The notes below the pieces were generated by a model, which searched no databases, was not told where the DNA came from, and worked only from the letters and a program-made list of their open reading frames with translations. The position numbers and the translations under genes were made by a program. 64,000 nucleotides of DNA. It comes from an uncultured Altererythrobacter sp. GTDB lineage: Bacteria > Pseudomonadota > Alphaproteobacteria > Sphingomonadales > Sphingomonadaceae. Where the stretch lies: positions 62,001 through 126,000 of the forward strand of contig CAJXJY010000009.1 of the NCBI GenBank assembly GCA_913055875.1, given 5' to 3'. This document shows, piece after piece, positions 34,392 to 44,390 of this stretch (positions are counted from its first letter, which is position 1; each line of letters starts with the position of its first letter).

Positions 34392-35374
34392 TCGCCCTTG
34401 AGGTGCAGGGCGAGGAAAGCGAGCGTGGCGGGCCAGATTTCCTGCTGCGCGGCGAGCGTGGGCTCGTCGTAGCGGAACGTGCCCTCGGTGCGCTGCACCC
34501 CGGTGCCCGACAGCGCATGGCTCGCTTCCGGGTAGATCAGCGCGACCGTCTCGAGCCCGCCCTCCTCCGCGCGGCGCTCGGCGATGTTCTGCGCCATCGC
34601 GCCGGAATTCCAGGTGTTGTCGGCATCGCCGCCCGCGACCAGCACCGGCTCGTCGATCTCCTCCACGCGGATGCGTGCGGCGGGAACCCGGCCGGGATTG
34701 GCGCGGCGCCCGGCATCCTGCGGTGTGCGCAGCCGCACCGTCGCGCCGGGGATGGCGTATTTCTTGAACTCCTCCTCCATGCCGAGATAGGGCACGAAGG
34801 GCAGCGCCTCGCCGTTCCACGAGAAGCTGCTGACCTCGCCCGGTGTCGTCTGCGGCCCCCAGCCTTCCCAGATGACGTCGCTCGGCACGATCGCGACCAC
34901 CGCGGCGAAGCCGTCGATCCGGCTTGCTCCGGCGAGGACGAATTCGGCACCCTTGGAAACGCCATAGAGCCCGATGCCGTCCGCCTTCACATCCTCGCGC
35001 CCGCGCAGCCAGTCGCGCGCGATGGCGAGCTTTTCGAGCGGGATCGAATCGAACGCGACCGGCAGGTCGGGCAATTGCCGCTCGGCCGGCAGGTAGGCGG
35101 GGGAGTAATAGGGCAGGCCCAGCACCGCGTAGCCCTGCTCGATGAAGCGCGGCGCGGACCCGCGCGATCCGCCATCGCCGCCCTCGCTACCGCCGAGCAC
35201 GATCACGACCGGGAAGGGCCCCTCGCCGGGCGGGGTGGCGAAATAGGCGTAGGGGAGGGCATCGCCGACCATGATCTCGGTCGGAGCGACGGGCGGGCCG
35301 GGCTCCGCCATGACCGGTGCGGCGAAAGCCAGTCCCGCAGCCGCGAGCAAAGTCGAAAACTTGAACACACTCAT
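34388..35374 (-). CDS. Exported alpha/beta hydrolase, BAAT-type acyl thioester hydrolase family
   Basis: 328 residues. Signal peptide FSTLLAAAGLAFAAPVMA; the ATG at 35374 follows AAGGGAGT. The nucleophile elbow is GVSKGAEF (Ser), the acid GGDADNTWNSG (Asp) and the His in YPEASHALSGTG, matching the C-terminal domain of bile-acid-CoA:amino-acid transferase/acyl-CoA thioester hydrolases. Many bacterial exported members have unknown ester substrates. The gene leads a tightly overlapped set with the methyltransferase and MOSC genes. Confidence 0.85.
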   Translation of the reverse strand: MSVFKFSTLLAAAGLAFAAPVMAEPGPPVAPTEIMVGDALPYAYFATPPGEGPFPVVIVLGGSEGGDGGSRGSAPRFIEQGYAVLGLPYYSPAYLPAERQLPDLPVAFDSIPLEKLAIARDWLRGREDVKADGIGLYGVSKGAEFVLAGASRIDGFAAVVAIVPSDVIWEGWGPQTTPGEVSSFSWNGEALPFVPYLGMEEEFKKYAIPGATVRLRTPQDAGRRANPGRVPAARIRVEEIDEPVLVAGGDADNTWNSGAMAQNIAERRAEEGGLETVALIYPEASHALSGTGVQRTEGTFRYDEPTLAAQQEIWPATLAFLALHLKGE

Positions 35375-35420
35375 ACTCCCTTGGTGTATTACGGGTGTAT
35401 GTCAGTCGCTGTCGGTGCAA

Positions 35421-36716
35421 TCAAGCGTTGGATGCCGCCGCAGCTTCGCGGTCCCGCTGCGCCCGGCTCTTCTTCTCCGCCGCGGTCTTGAGCTGGCCGC
35501 AGGCGGCGTCGATATCGCGCCCGCGCGGGGTGCGCACCGGCGCGCTGATGCCGGCCTCGAACACGATCTCGGAGAAGCGCCTGATGCGCTCGGGCGTCGA
35601 GCATTCGTAGGGTGCGCCGGGCCACGGGTTGAACGGGATCAGATTGACCTTGGCGGGCAGGCCGTAATCGCGGATCAGCCGCACCAGCTCGCGCGCATCG
35701 GCGTCGCTGTCGTTCTTGTCCCTGAGCATGACGTATTCGAAGGTGATCCGCCGCGCGTTGGAGGCGCCGGGATAGGCGGCGCAGGCGGCGAGCAGGTCCT
35801 CGAGGCCGTATTTGCGGTTTAGCGGCACGATCTCGTCGCGCACATCCTTGTTCACCGCGTGGAGCGAGACCGCGAGATTGACCCCGATCTCGTCGCCGCA
35901 GCGCTCCATCATCGGCACCACGCCGCTGGTCGACAGCGTAATCCGGCGCTTCGACAGGGCAAGGCCTTCGCCGTCCATCACCAGCTTCATCGCGTCACGG
36001 ACATTGTCGAAATTGTAGAGCGGCTCGCCCATGCCCATCAACACGATATTGGTCAGCAGGCGGCCGTCGGAGGTGTATTCGCCTTCCTCGTCATCCCAGC
36101 GCAAGCTGGGATCTTCCTTCGCCCGGTCGCGCATATCGGCGGGAGACCCCAGCTTGCGCTGGGGTGACGAGGAATTGGGCCATTCGCCCAGCGCATCGCG
36201 CGCGAGCATGACCTGGCCGACGATCTCGCCCGGGGTGAGGTTGCGCACCAGCCGCATCGTGCCGGTATGGCAGAAGCGGCAATTGAGCGTGCAGCCGACC
36301 TGGCTCGAAATGCACAAGGTACCGCGGTCCGCGTCGGGAATGAACACCATCTCGAAATCGTGCCCGTCGGCGGTGCGCAGCAGCCATTTGCGCGTGCCGT
36401 CGCTCGAATGCTGCGCCTCGATCACTTCGGGCCGACCGATCACGAAGCGCTCGGCGAGCCACGGGCGCATGGTCTTGGCGATATCGGTCATCGCCTCGAA
36501 TTCGGTCACGCCGCGGTGGTAGAGCCAGTGGAACACCTGCTTGGCGCGCAGCTTGGCCTGCTTCGCGTCGAGCCCCGCCTCGGCGAACAGTTCGCGGATG
36601 CGCTCGCGCGGCAGCCCTATCAGGTCGATGCGCCCGTCGGCGCGCGGCGTGATGTCGCGCGCGACGGGGACGGGATCGGCCTGTCCCGGAATGCTCATGA
36701 GGGCGGTGTCTGCCAT
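35421..36716 (-). CDS. rlmN: 23S rRNA/tRNA adenine-C2 methyltransferase, with in-frame repeat insertion
   Basis: 431 residues, about 30-40 above the usual length. Radical-SAM enzyme that methylates A2503 of 23S rRNA and A37 of some tRNAs. The cluster motif CTLNCRFC (C142, C146, C149) and the GEPL and YNFDNV region are intact, as is the catalytic Cys late in the protein ([12 protein letters not shown] and [12 protein letters not shown]). Residues about 181-212 ([18 protein letters not shown], on to PSLRWDDE) are encoded by an inverted repeat and interrupt the stretch between LGEWP and [14 protein letters not shown]. As the flanks are perfect, the enzyme probably tolerates the loop. Confidence 0.97.
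   Translation of the reverse strand: MADTALMSIPGQADPVPVARDITPRADGRIDLIGLPRERIRELFAEAGLDAKQAKLRAKQVFHWLYHRGVTEFEAMTDIAKTMRPWLAERFVIGRPEVIEAQHSSDGTRKWLLRTADGHDFEMVFIPDADRGTLCISSQVGCTLNCRFCHTGTMRLVRNLTPGEIVGQVMLARDALGEWPNSSSPQRKLGSPADMRDRAKEDPSLRWDDEEGEYTSDGRLLTNIVLMGMGEPLYNFDNVRDAMKLVMDGEGLALSKRRITLSTSGVVPMMERCGDEIGVNLAVSLHAVNKDVRDEIVPLNRKYGLEDLLAACAAYPGASNARRITFEYVMLRDKNDSDADARELVRLIRDYGLPAKVNLIPFNPWPGAPYECSTPERIRRFSEIVFEAGISAPVRTPRGRDIDAACGQLKTAAEKKSRAQRDREAAAASNA
36085..36173. repeat. In-frame palindromic element inside rlmN
   Basis: Arms TCCTCGTCATCCCAGCGCAA plus GCTGGGATC (36085-36113) and their inverted partner (36145-36173, ending TGACGAGGA) with a few mismatches surround a 31-base centre. 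Related to the element at 61864-61948 (shared CGTCAT start). It is translated without stop in the rlmN frame. Confidence 0.85.
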
Positions 36717-36752
36717 GGGAGGCGCGCATATAGGGCGCGCGCGGGCGTTTGA

Positions 36753-37241
36753 CTAGCTCAGCCGAGCGCAGCCGACCGATGCCGCATCCATCGCGGTGGC
36801 GACGCCTGCGAGGTCGTAGCTGTTCGAGAACCGCCGCCCGTTGCTGTCGGTGGCGCTGACGCTCATGCGGCTCGCCGAACGCATCGCAGCGACGATCGCC
36901 GCATCCATCGTCCGGTCCCGCGCCCAGGCATCGCCGCCGCCTCCGGTGAGCCGGAAGCGCTCGTCGCCGACGACGAGGCGGATATTCGGTTTGTCCGCGA
37001 GTTCGCGCGAGAGACGGAAGTGGACCTGCCCGCGCACCTGCCGCCGCGGCCAGGTACCGATGCTGGCATAGGGATCGTAGTCGCGGCTTAGCCGGCTCGG
37101 CGCGGCCTTGGCGATCGCGTAGCAGCGTGGCACGCCGGGATCGCGAAACGCGCCCCAGTCGGAGAACACGCCGAGGCTGTCGCGGGCCGAGAGCGGTGCG
37201 GCGAGGACGAGCAGGGCGAGAGTGGCGGCGAGTCTAGTCAT
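36753..37241 (-). CDS. Exported IalB-like protein, function unknown
   Basis: 162 residues with a clear signal peptide (LAATLALLVLAAPLSARD). The mature part begins LGVFSDWGAFRDPGVPRCYAI and has a Cys near each end, a pattern seen in alphaproteobacterial invasion-associated locus B (IalB)-like proteins; the match is tentative. It overlaps greB by eight bases and so is in the same transcript. Confidence 0.6.
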   Translation of the reverse strand: MTRLAATLALLVLAAPLSARDSLGVFSDWGAFRDPGVPRCYAIAKAAPSRLSRDYDPYASIGTWPRRQVRGQVHFRLSRELADKPNIRLVVGDERFRLTGGGGDAWARDRTMDAAIVAAMRSASRMSVSATDSNGRRFSNSYDLAGVATAMDAASVGCARLS

Positions 37242-37713
37242 AGCGGATGGCCACTATCTCCCACTCCTTCTCGCCCGAAGGCAAGCGGACCGTGCGCAAA
37301 TCCCCGACCGATGCGCCGCGCAACGCGCGGGCGAGGGGGCTCGACCAGCCGATCCGGCCCGTCCCGGCGTCCTGTTCGTCGTCGCCGACGATGGTGACGG
37401 TCTTCTCGGCATCGTCCTCGTCGGCGAGCGTCACGGTCGCGCCGAAAAAGGCTTTCGACTTGTCGGGCTGTTGCGACGGCTCGACCACGCGCGCGGCTTT
37501 CATCCGGCGCGAGATGTGGCCGAGCTCGCGGTCGATCTCGCGCATGCGCTTGCGGCCGTAGATGTAATCGCCGTTTTCCGAGCGGTCGCCGTTGCCCGCC
37601 GCCCAGCTGACGATCTCCACGATCTCGGGCCGCTCGGTGCCGAGCAGGTGGTCGTAGCGCGCCTTGAGCGCGGCATAGCCGGCAGGCGTGATCGGGTTGG
37701 TCTTGGCGTTCAC
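37234..37713 (-). CDS. greB: Transcript cleavage factor GreB
   Basis: 159 residues. N-terminal coiled-coil hairpin with NGDRSENGDYIYGRKRMREI, whose acidic tip (ENGDY) reaches the polymerase active site, and a C-terminal FKBP-like domain (WSSPLARALRGASVGD, then EKEWEIVAIRY). The Tyr-containing NGDYIYGRKR is the GreB rather than GreA form. It rescues back-tracked RNA polymerase by stimulating RNA cleavage. Confidence 0.95.
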   Translation of the reverse strand: MNAKTNPITPAGYAALKARYDHLLGTERPEIVEIVSWAAGNGDRSENGDYIYGRKRMREIDRELGHISRRMKAARVVEPSQQPDKSKAFFGATVTLADEDDAEKTVTIVGDDEQDAGTGRIGWSSPLARALRGASVGDLRTVRLPSGEKEWEIVAIRYD

Positions 37714-37722
37714 GCGCGCTGC

Positions 37723-39687
37723 CTAGCGCAGATAATGCCTCACGTCGCGCTCCTGCGGCCGCGACAGGTCGGGATTCATGTTGGCGTAGGTCACCGCATT
37801 GCCGATCACGCGCATGACGTAATAGCGCGTCTCGAAATTCGACGGGATCCGCTCGATCCAGGTCGGCCAATCGATCGACCCGCTGCGCGGATCGCCGTTG
37901 AGCCGAAGCCACTGGCTGACGCGACCCGGCCCGGCATTGTAGGCGGCGATGGCGAGCGGGTAGGACCCGCCGTAGCGGTCCATCAGCCGCGCGAAGTGCG
38001 CGTCGCCGAGGCGGATATTGTAGCTCGGGCTCCCGGTCAGGTCGGCGGACAGGTACTGCACGCCGATCTTGCCCGCTTCTTCGCGCGCAGTGCCCGGCAT
38101 CAGCTGCATCATCCCGCGCGCGCCGGCATGGCTGACGCGGTTGCGGTCGAACTCGCTTTCCTGCCGGGCGATCGCGTGAACCATCGTCCAGTTGGCGCCC
38201 GAATGGGTCGGCACGGTGGGGAAGCCGAGCCGCTCGAACCCGGTCAGCCCGTGTTCGCCCGCGGTCATGCCCGCGACGACCGCCATTTCCTCGAGCCCCG
38301 TCTCGCGCGCGAGGTCGGCGACCATGCGCATCTCGGCCGGGGTATCGGCCTTGTCGGAGATCGCTTCGAAAAAGGCGCGTTCGGTGCGCCAGTCGCGGCG
38401 GTCGCTCGCCAGCGTGCGGATCGCGATGGTCAGCGGGTCGGCGTCGAATTCGGCCTTCTGCTGCGGTGTCGGTGCCGCTGCGGGAAGCTGCGCGAACGCA
38501 GGCATCGAGCGCCCGAGCGCGGCCACCGCCAGCTGGCCGTAATAATAGTCGGGATGCTGCGCGGCCATCGCGTAATAGCGCTCGGCCTCGGCGCGGTCGC
38601 CCGCCTGCGCCGCCGCCTTGCCCGCCCAGTAGAAGCCCTTCGACCGGGTCAGCGGCGTCTTGGCGGCGGTGCCGTAGCGGTAGAACAGCGGCGCGGCGCC
38701 GGCGCCGTCGCCGAGCGACCACAGCGCCTTGGTCCCGCCGAGCCACATCAGATCGGTCATCTTGTCGCGCAGGACGAACGACCCTTCGGAGATATCGGTG
38801 CCCGGCGCGAACAAATCGTCGACCTTGGACGCGATCTGCACCGTCTGCCGCGCGCCGCCGGCATTGGCGACGCGCAGCGCGAGCGAGACGTAGTCTTCCG
38901 CCTTGTGCGGCAGCCCGGCGAAGGGCGGGCGGTTGGCGAGCAGGTCGATCGCCGCGGGCATGTTGCCGCTGGTGCGGTACTGGTTGGCGAGGTTGTAGAC
39001 GTAGCCCGGATCGGTCCGCGCATTGGCGGGGGTGGTTGCCCCGGCATTCTCGGGCAGCGTGCCGCCGATCAGCGCGAGGCGCGCGATGAACAGCTCGCGA
39101 TAGGCGGGCGAGACCTGGTTGGTCATGCGCAGCGCGGCTTCGGTCTCGCCCTGCCACAGCAGCGCGTCCATCCGCGCGTCGTGATCCTCGGGCGCGAAGC
39201 GCGAGCCGAACAGGCCGACCATATAGGCTTCGGACGGGCTCGACATCGCACCGCCACGCCATGCCTCGCGCGCGACGTCGAACGCTTCGGGACGCTGCAG
39301 CGCCGCGAGCGCCAATGCGTAGCGGGCGCGAGCGGCATTGGTCAGCGGCGGTTTCCGGTCGAAGAACGCGACCAGTTCGTTGGCACCGACCGCCTCTTCG
39401 TCGAGCGCGTTCTCGGCGCGGACGCGGAGCAGCGCTTCCTTGGGGAAATCGGGAAAAGCGAGCACGAAGCCGGCATAGGCATCGAACCCGGCCTCGGTGT
39501 TGCCGGTCGCGGTCAGCCGTTCCCAGCGCTCGATCGCCTGCGACATGCGCGTCGGAGCGGTTGCGACGAGATCGGCGCGCGCGCGGTCCCAACCGGTTTC
39601 CTGCGCCATCAGCGGGCTGGAGGAGGCGAGCATCGGGGCGGCGAGAGCGGCGAGCGCGAAGGGGGAAATGCGGTCCATGCTGGACAT
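37723..39687 (-). CDS. Soluble lytic murein transglycosylase (Slt70-like)
   Basis: 654 residues. ATG at 39687 gives a signal peptide (FALAALAAPMLASSSPLMA); the nearest Shine-Dalgarno (AAGGAG) is rather far, and ATG 39678 is an alternative. A long superhelical region of paired helices (about 30-480) precedes the SLT domain, with catalytic E510 in IARQESEFDRN, then GARGMMQLMP, AYNAGPGRV and ETRYYV. It cleaves the MurNAc-GlcNAc bond to 1,6-anhydro products in the periplasm. Divergent from dapA. Confidence 0.94.
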   Translation of the reverse strand: MSSMDRISPFALAALAAPMLASSSPLMAQETGWDRARADLVATAPTRMSQAIERWERLTATGNTEAGFDAYAGFVLAFPDFPKEALLRVRAENALDEEAVGANELVAFFDRKPPLTNAARARYALALAALQRPEAFDVAREAWRGGAMSSPSEAYMVGLFGSRFAPEDHDARMDALLWQGETEAALRMTNQVSPAYRELFIARLALIGGTLPENAGATTPANARTDPGYVYNLANQYRTSGNMPAAIDLLANRPPFAGLPHKAEDYVSLALRVANAGGARQTVQIASKVDDLFAPGTDISEGSFVLRDKMTDLMWLGGTKALWSLGDGAGAAPLFYRYGTAAKTPLTRSKGFYWAGKAAAQAGDRAEAERYYAMAAQHPDYYYGQLAVAALGRSMPAFAQLPAAAPTPQQKAEFDADPLTIAIRTLASDRRDWRTERAFFEAISDKADTPAEMRMVADLARETGLEEMAVVAGMTAGEHGLTGFERLGFPTVPTHSGANWTMVHAIARQESEFDRNRVSHAGARGMMQLMPGTAREEAGKIGVQYLSADLTGSPSYNIRLGDAHFARLMDRYGGSYPLAIAAYNAGPGRVSQWLRLNGDPRSGSIDWPTWIERIPSNFETRYYVMRVIGNAVTYANMNPDLSRPQERDVRHYLR

Positions 39688-39789
39688 TGTGGCGGGCGGC
39701 TCCTTATCAGGCGGTGAATGAACGGCGATCGAGGCGCGATTAACGCAATCGCGCGAGTGTCTTATGCCGTCAACGCAGAGGTCAGGTAA

Positions 39790-40671
39790 ATGTTCTCCGG
39801 CTCGATTCCCGCCCTGGTGACGCCGTTTCGCGACGGATCGTTCGACGAGGCCGCGTTCCGGCGGCTGGTCGACTGGCAGATCGACAACGGCTCGAAAGGG
39901 CTGGTTCCCTGCGGCACCACCGGCGAGGCCTCGACGCTCTCCAACGCCGAGCACCACCGCGTGATCGAGGTCTGCATCGAGCAGGCCGCGGGGCGCGTTC
40001 CCGTGATCGCGGGCTGCGGCAGCAACGACACGCGCAACGCGCTGCTGCATATGAATTTCTCGAAGAAGGCGGGTGCCGCGGCGGGGCTGTGCGTGGCGCC
40101 GTACTACAACCGCCCGAGCCAGACCGGGCTGATCGCGCATTTCAGTTTCCTCGCCGAAAACAGCGATCTGCCGATCGTCCTTTACAACGTGCCGAGCCGC
40201 ACCGTGACCGATATCGAGGACGAGACGGTGGTCGAGCTGGTGCGCAAATACCCCGACCGGATCGTCGCGATCAAGGATGCCAGCGGCGACCTGTCGCGCG
40301 TCGCCGATCACCGGATGGGACTCGATCACGATTTCTGCCAGCTGTCGGGGAACGACGAGCTGTGGCTGCCGCACTCGGCGGCGGGCGGCTCGGGCTGCAT
40401 TTCGGTCACCGCCAACGTCGCGCCCGCGCTGTGCGCCGAATTCCACGAGGCGATCGCCGCCAACGATCTGGTCAAGGCGCGCGCGCTCAACGACCGGCTG
40501 TTCCCCTTGCACTACGCGATGTTCTCCGACGCCAGCCCGGCGCCGGTGAAGTACGCGCTGACCCGGGTCCACGACTGGCTCGAGTGCGACGTCCGCCTCC
40601 CGCTGTGCAAGGCGAGCGAAGCGTCGCGCGCCGCCGTCGACGAGGCGCTCAAGCATGCGGGGTTGGCTTAG
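39790..40671 (+). CDS. dapA: 4-Hydroxy-tetrahydrodipicolinate synthase
   Basis: 293 residues, standard length. Condenses pyruvate and aspartate semialdehyde in lysine/diaminopimelate synthesis. [10 protein letters not shown] near 44-53 binds the pyruvate carboxylate, YNVPSRT carries the catalytic Tyr, and the Schiff-base Lys is in [10 protein letters not shown] (about 163). Ribosome site GAGGTCAGGTAA precedes the ATG. Followed by smpB at a short distance. Confidence 0.97.
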   Translation: MFSGSIPALVTPFRDGSFDEAAFRRLVDWQIDNGSKGLVPCGTTGEASTLSNAEHHRVIEVCIEQAAGRVPVIAGCGSNDTRNALLHMNFSKKAGAAAGLCVAPYYNRPSQTGLIAHFSFLAENSDLPIVLYNVPSRTVTDIEDETVVELVRKYPDRIVAIKDASGDLSRVADHRMGLDHDFCQLSGNDELWLPHSAAGGSGCISVTANVAPALCAEFHEAIAANDLVKARALNDRLFPLHYAMFSDASPAPVKYALTRVHDWLECDVRLPLCKASEASRAAVDEALKHAGLA

Positions 40672-40700
40672 CCCGGCGCGAACTCTATCTGCCCGCCATC

Positions 40701-41183
40701 ATGGCCCGCCCCAAACCCGAAACCTTCGACAAGCAGAAGACCGTCGCCGAGAACCGGCGCGCGCGGTTCGATTACCATGTCGAGGACAAGTTCGAGGCCG
40801 GGCTGGTGCTGCAGGGCACCGAAGTGAAGAGCCTGCGCGCGGGCGAGGCGAGCATCGCCGAAAGCTATGCGGAGGTGCGCGACGGCGAGGTGTGGCTGGT
40901 CAATGCCAACATCCCGGAGTTCAGCCACGGCAACCGCAACAATCACGAGCCCAAGCGCCCGCGCAAGCTGCTGCTCCACGAACGCGAGATCGCGCGGCTG
41001 ACCGGCGCGGTCGAGCGCAAGGGCATGACGCTGGTCCCGATGAGCGTCTATTTCAACGGCAAGGGCCGGGCGAAGGTCGAACTCGCGCTCGCCAAGGGGC
41101 GCCAGGCGCAGGACAAGCGGCAATATGTCAAGGACCGCGACTGGAAGCGCGACCAGGCGCGGATCATGCGCGAAAGAGGCTGA
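40701..41183 (+). CDS. smpB: SsrA-binding protein
   Basis: 160 residues. Binds tmRNA and brings it to stalled ribosomes. Characteristic blocks: [33 protein letters not shown] and [19 protein letters not shown], then the basic tail [19 protein letters not shown] that folds into the decoding site. The gene starts 29 bases after dapA; this pair is conserved in the order. Confidence 0.97.
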   Translation: MARPKPETFDKQKTVAENRRARFDYHVEDKFEAGLVLQGTEVKSLRAGEASIAESYAEVRDGEVWLVNANIPEFSHGNRNNHEPKRPRKLLLHEREIARLTGAVERKGMTLVPMSVYFNGKGRAKVELALAKGRQAQDKRQYVKDRDWKRDQARIMRERG

Positions 41184-41315
41184 GCGGGCGCGGTCGATTC
41201 ACCGGCTGGTCATCCGGGCGGGCCTACCCATATCGGCAATCATGGACGCTTTGCCGAAAACCCCGCCACCTCCCTTGCGCTTCGCCGCGCGGGCGCGCAA
41301 TGCGGCCCCGGGACG

Positions 41316-41921
41316 ATGAGCGGCAGCACTTCCAAGACCTGGCTGGCGGACCTGATCCGCAAATACACGCCGACGCGCGAGGAGATGGCGCGCAACAAGT
41401 ATCTCAAGCCGATCGCGCACCGCTTCCTCACGCCCGAACTGTGGCGCTTCACCCGCCGCTCCGTGCCGCGCGGCGTCGCGCTGGGAATCTTTTCGGGCTT
41501 CATCATCCCCGTCGGCCAGATATTCCTGGCGGCGTTTCTCGCTTTGCCCGCGCGCGCCAACGTGCCGCTCTCCGCGCTGGTAACCTTCATCACTAATCCC
41601 TTCACCTTCCCGTTCTGGGCGGTGGTCGCCAATCGTATCGGGGCCTTCATCCTCAAGGTCGATCTCGCTGCGACCGGGGGTGCGGCGCAGGAGGAGATCG
41701 CCAGCGGGCGCTGGGCATGGCTGATCGAACTGTTCGAGGGGGCCGGGGTGACCGTGCTGGTGACGATCTTCGGCTTCATCGTGCTCGCCATCGTCGGCGC
41801 GGCGCTGGGCTATCTGATCGCGAGCCTCGTGTGGCGCGTGATGGTCATGCGCAAGCGCGCCAGGCGGCTGAAGCGGATGGAGGCGCGGCTCGACGCACGC
41901 CTGGAGGCCCAGAAGGGATGA
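41316..41921 (+). CDS. DUF2062 membrane protein
   Basis: 201 residues. DUF2062 family: RSVPRGVALGIFSGFIIPVG followed by TFITNPFTFPF (the conserved TNP motif) and a final pair of membrane segments (VTVLVTIFGFIVLAIVGAAL). A C-terminal charged helix (RMEARLDARLEAQ) follows. Its function is unknown; it links smpB and cckA in a conserved order, and its stop overlaps the cckA start (ATGA). Confidence 0.9.
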   Translation: MSGSTSKTWLADLIRKYTPTREEMARNKYLKPIAHRFLTPELWRFTRRSVPRGVALGIFSGFIIPVGQIFLAAFLALPARANVPLSALVTFITNPFTFPFWAVVANRIGAFILKVDLAATGGAAQEEIASGRWAWLIELFEGAGVTVLVTIFGFIVLAIVGAALGYLIASLVWRVMVMRKRARRLKRMEARLDARLEAQKG

Positions 41922-44356
41922 ACACCCTGGGGGAGGTCGAGCAGATCCGAGCGGCACCGGCTTTCGCGGCGGTGGGAGCGGCGCTTGTCGTCAGCGCGCT
42001 GGCGCTGTGGTGGATGACCGGCAATGCAGTGGTCGCGCTAAGCTATGCGGGCGCGCTGGCGGTGCTCGGGGCGGGCGCCATCGCTTTCGCGCGGTCGCGG
42101 CAGGCGCAAACCGGAGGCGAACTCGCCGTGCCCGACTGGTCGGTGACCGTCGAGGCGATCGAACATGACGGCCTCGGCGTCGCCGTCACCGACCGTGCCA
42201 ACCGGCTGGTCTGCGCCAACCGCACCTATGCCGCCTGGTTCGGCGCCGGCCATGCGCCGCCCAACCTGCCGCTCGAACGGCCCTCGCTCGAACGTCTGAC
42301 ACGCGCGGCGCGCGAGGCGTGGCGCGACGGGCGAAGTGAAGCCGAGCGGCTCGACGCTGCCGAATCCGGCGGATGCTGGCGCGCGCGCGCACAGCGGGCC
42401 GGGCGCGGCGAGGACTATCTCGTCTGGCGCTTCGAGCCGCTCGCCGAAGAAGATCTGTCGGAGACGGCAGGGGCCTGGCTCGGCGGACTGTTCGGCCGAT
42501 TGCTGTCGCGTTCGGGGATCGAGGGGGCACTGGTCGGTCCGGACGGCATCCTCAGTGCGGTAACGCCGGGCTTCGCCGAGCGTGCCTCGGGCGATGCGAA
42601 CGCGACTCTGGCCGGGCAGGAGTTCGTCGCTCAGCTCAGGACCGACGATCGCGACCGGATTTACTTCGCGCGCGAGGGACAGCGCGGCTCGCCGCAGACG
42701 CTGGTGCAGGTGCCGCTCAACCATCCCGGCGAGGAGCGCGGCGCCGGCGCCGACGAAGCGCCGTCGCTGATGCTGCTGGTCGACAGCGGAGTCGGGATCG
42801 GCGGCTCGGACGGAGCCGGGCAGGCGAGCGCGACGCAGCTCGAATCGCTGCTCGAATCGCTCCCGCTGGGGCTGGCGATGACCGACCGCGACGGGCGCTT
42901 CCTGTTCGGCAACGCGCCCTTCCTGCGTGCGGCGGGGATCGAGGAACGGGGCCTGCCGCAATATCCGTCCGACCTCGTGGTCAAGGAAGACAAGGGCGCG
43001 CTGGCGGATACGGTGCGCCGCTTCGGCAAGGGACCCGCGAACAGCGGCGACATGGCGATCCGTCTGCGCGACAATCCCGAGGAGCCGGTTTCGCTCGGCC
43101 TCGCCGGGGTGCGCGGACTCGGCGAAGCGGCGGTGATGCTCAGCCTGGTCGATTCCAGCGAGGAGACGCGGCTCAAGAAGCAGATTGCGCAGGCGACCAA
43201 GATGCAGGCGGTCGGCCAGCTCGCCGGCGGGGTGGCGCACGATTTCAACAACGTGCTGACCGCGATCATCGGTTATTGCGACCTGATGCTGCTGCGCCAT
43301 ACGCCGGGCGACAGCGACTACGACGATATCCAGCAGATCCGCGCCAATTCGAACCGCGCCGCCAGCCTGACGCGGCAATTGCTCGCCTTCAGCCGCCAGC
43401 AGACGCTGCGGCCCGAAGTGCTGCAATTGCCCGACGTGGTCAGCGAGGTCAGCCAGCTGCTGAAGCGGCTGCTCGGCGAAAGAATCGAGTTCCGCGTCCG
43501 CCACGACCGCGATCTCGGCCCGGTGCGCGCCGATCCGCAGCAGCTCGAGCAGGTGATCGTCAACCTCGCGGTCAATGCGCGCGACGCGATCCAGTCGCAT
43601 GGCGACGGGACCGGGCGCCTGTCGCTGTCGACGCGCTCGGTGAAGGCGGGCGACATCCGCAAGATGTCGTCGGATATCCTCCCGGCGGACGACTACACCG
43701 TGCTGCTGGTGCAGGACACCGGCGGCGGCATCCCGCCCGAGGTGCTTGGCAAGATCTTCGAGCCGTTCTTCACCACCAAGGAACAGGGCAAGGGTACCGG
43801 GCTCGGGCTGTCGACCGTCTATGGCATCGTCAAGCAGTCGGGCGGATTCATCTTCGCCGACAACGTCCCCGGCGGCCACGGACAACCCGACGGAGCGCGC
43901 TTCACGATCTACTTCCCGGTCCATCGCGGTGCGGCTCCGCAAGCGGCGGCCGAGCAGGCCGAGAGCGCCGCTTCGGACTGGTCGGGCGGCGGCAGCGTGC
44001 TGCTGGTCGAGGACGAGGACATGGTTCGCGCTGTGGCGGAGCGCGCGCTCGGCAGGGCGGGCTTCTCGGTGATCACGGCGCGCGACGGCGAAGAGGGGCT
44101 GGCCGCGATCGCCAAGGGAGGCGAATTCGACCTGATCGTGTCCGACGTGGTGATGCCGGGGATGGACGGCCCTGCCATGGCGCGGGCGATCCGCAAGGTT
44201 CAACCCGACCTTCCGGTGCTGTTCATGTCCGGCTACGCCGAAGAACAATTACGCAGCGAAATCGATATCGACAACATGCATTTCATCGCCAAACCGTTCA
44301 ACGTCCAGCAGATCAACGAAGAAGTCGGACGGATCCTGCGTTCCCGGAAATCCTGA
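41918..44356 (+). CDS. cckA: Hybrid cell-cycle histidine kinase CckA
   Basis: 812 residues: two N-terminal membrane segments (18-57), PAS-type regions (about 80-410), DHp domain with phospho-acceptor H near 441 (GGVAHDFNNVLTAIIGY), HATPase domain (NLAVNARDAI, GGGIPPEVL, GKGTGLGLSTVYG), and a C-terminal receiver with D near 743 (LIVSDVVMPGMDG) and LFMSGYAEEQLR. In alphaproteobacteria CckA phosphorylates ChpT, which passes phosphate to CtrA and CpdR; cpdR is also in this window (62168). The motif set matches CckA rather than general hybrid kinases. Confidence 0.95.
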   Translation: MNTLGEVEQIRAAPAFAAVGAALVVSALALWWMTGNAVVALSYAGALAVLGAGAIAFARSRQAQTGGELAVPDWSVTVEAIEHDGLGVAVTDRANRLVCANRTYAAWFGAGHAPPNLPLERPSLERLTRAAREAWRDGRSEAERLDAAESGGCWRARAQRAGRGEDYLVWRFEPLAEEDLSETAGAWLGGLFGRLLSRSGIEGALVGPDGILSAVTPGFAERASGDANATLAGQEFVAQLRTDDRDRIYFAREGQRGSPQTLVQVPLNHPGEERGAGADEAPSLMLLVDSGVGIGGSDGAGQASATQLESLLESLPLGLAMTDRDGRFLFGNAPFLRAAGIEERGLPQYPSDLVVKEDKGALADTVRRFGKGPANSGDMAIRLRDNPEEPVSLGLAGVRGLGEAAVMLSLVDSSEETRLKKQIAQATKMQAVGQLAGGVAHDFNNVLTAIIGYCDLMLLRHTPGDSDYDDIQQIRANSNRAASLTRQLLAFSRQQTLRPEVLQLPDVVSEVSQLLKRLLGERIEFRVRHDRDLGPVRADPQQLEQVIVNLAVNARDAIQSHGDGTGRLSLSTRSVKAGDIRKMSSDILPADDYTVLLVQDTGGGIPPEVLGKIFEPFFTTKEQGKGTGLGLSTVYGIVKQSGGFIFADNVPGGHGQPDGARFTIYFPVHRGAAPQAAAEQAESAASDWSGGGSVLLVEDEDMVRAVAERALGRAGFSVITARDGEEGLAAIAKGGEFDLIVSDVVMPGMDGPAMARAIRKVQPDLPVLFMSGYAEEQLRSEIDIDNMHFIAKPFNVQQINEEVGRILRSRKS

Positions 44357-44390
44357 CGGTACATAACGCCTGTCCGTTACCGGATTTTTT

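Noticed and set aside
37222-39717. An 831-codon plus-strand frame opposite greB and the lytic transglycosylase
   Set aside because: Shadow of two well supported minus-strand genes; no domain or signal.
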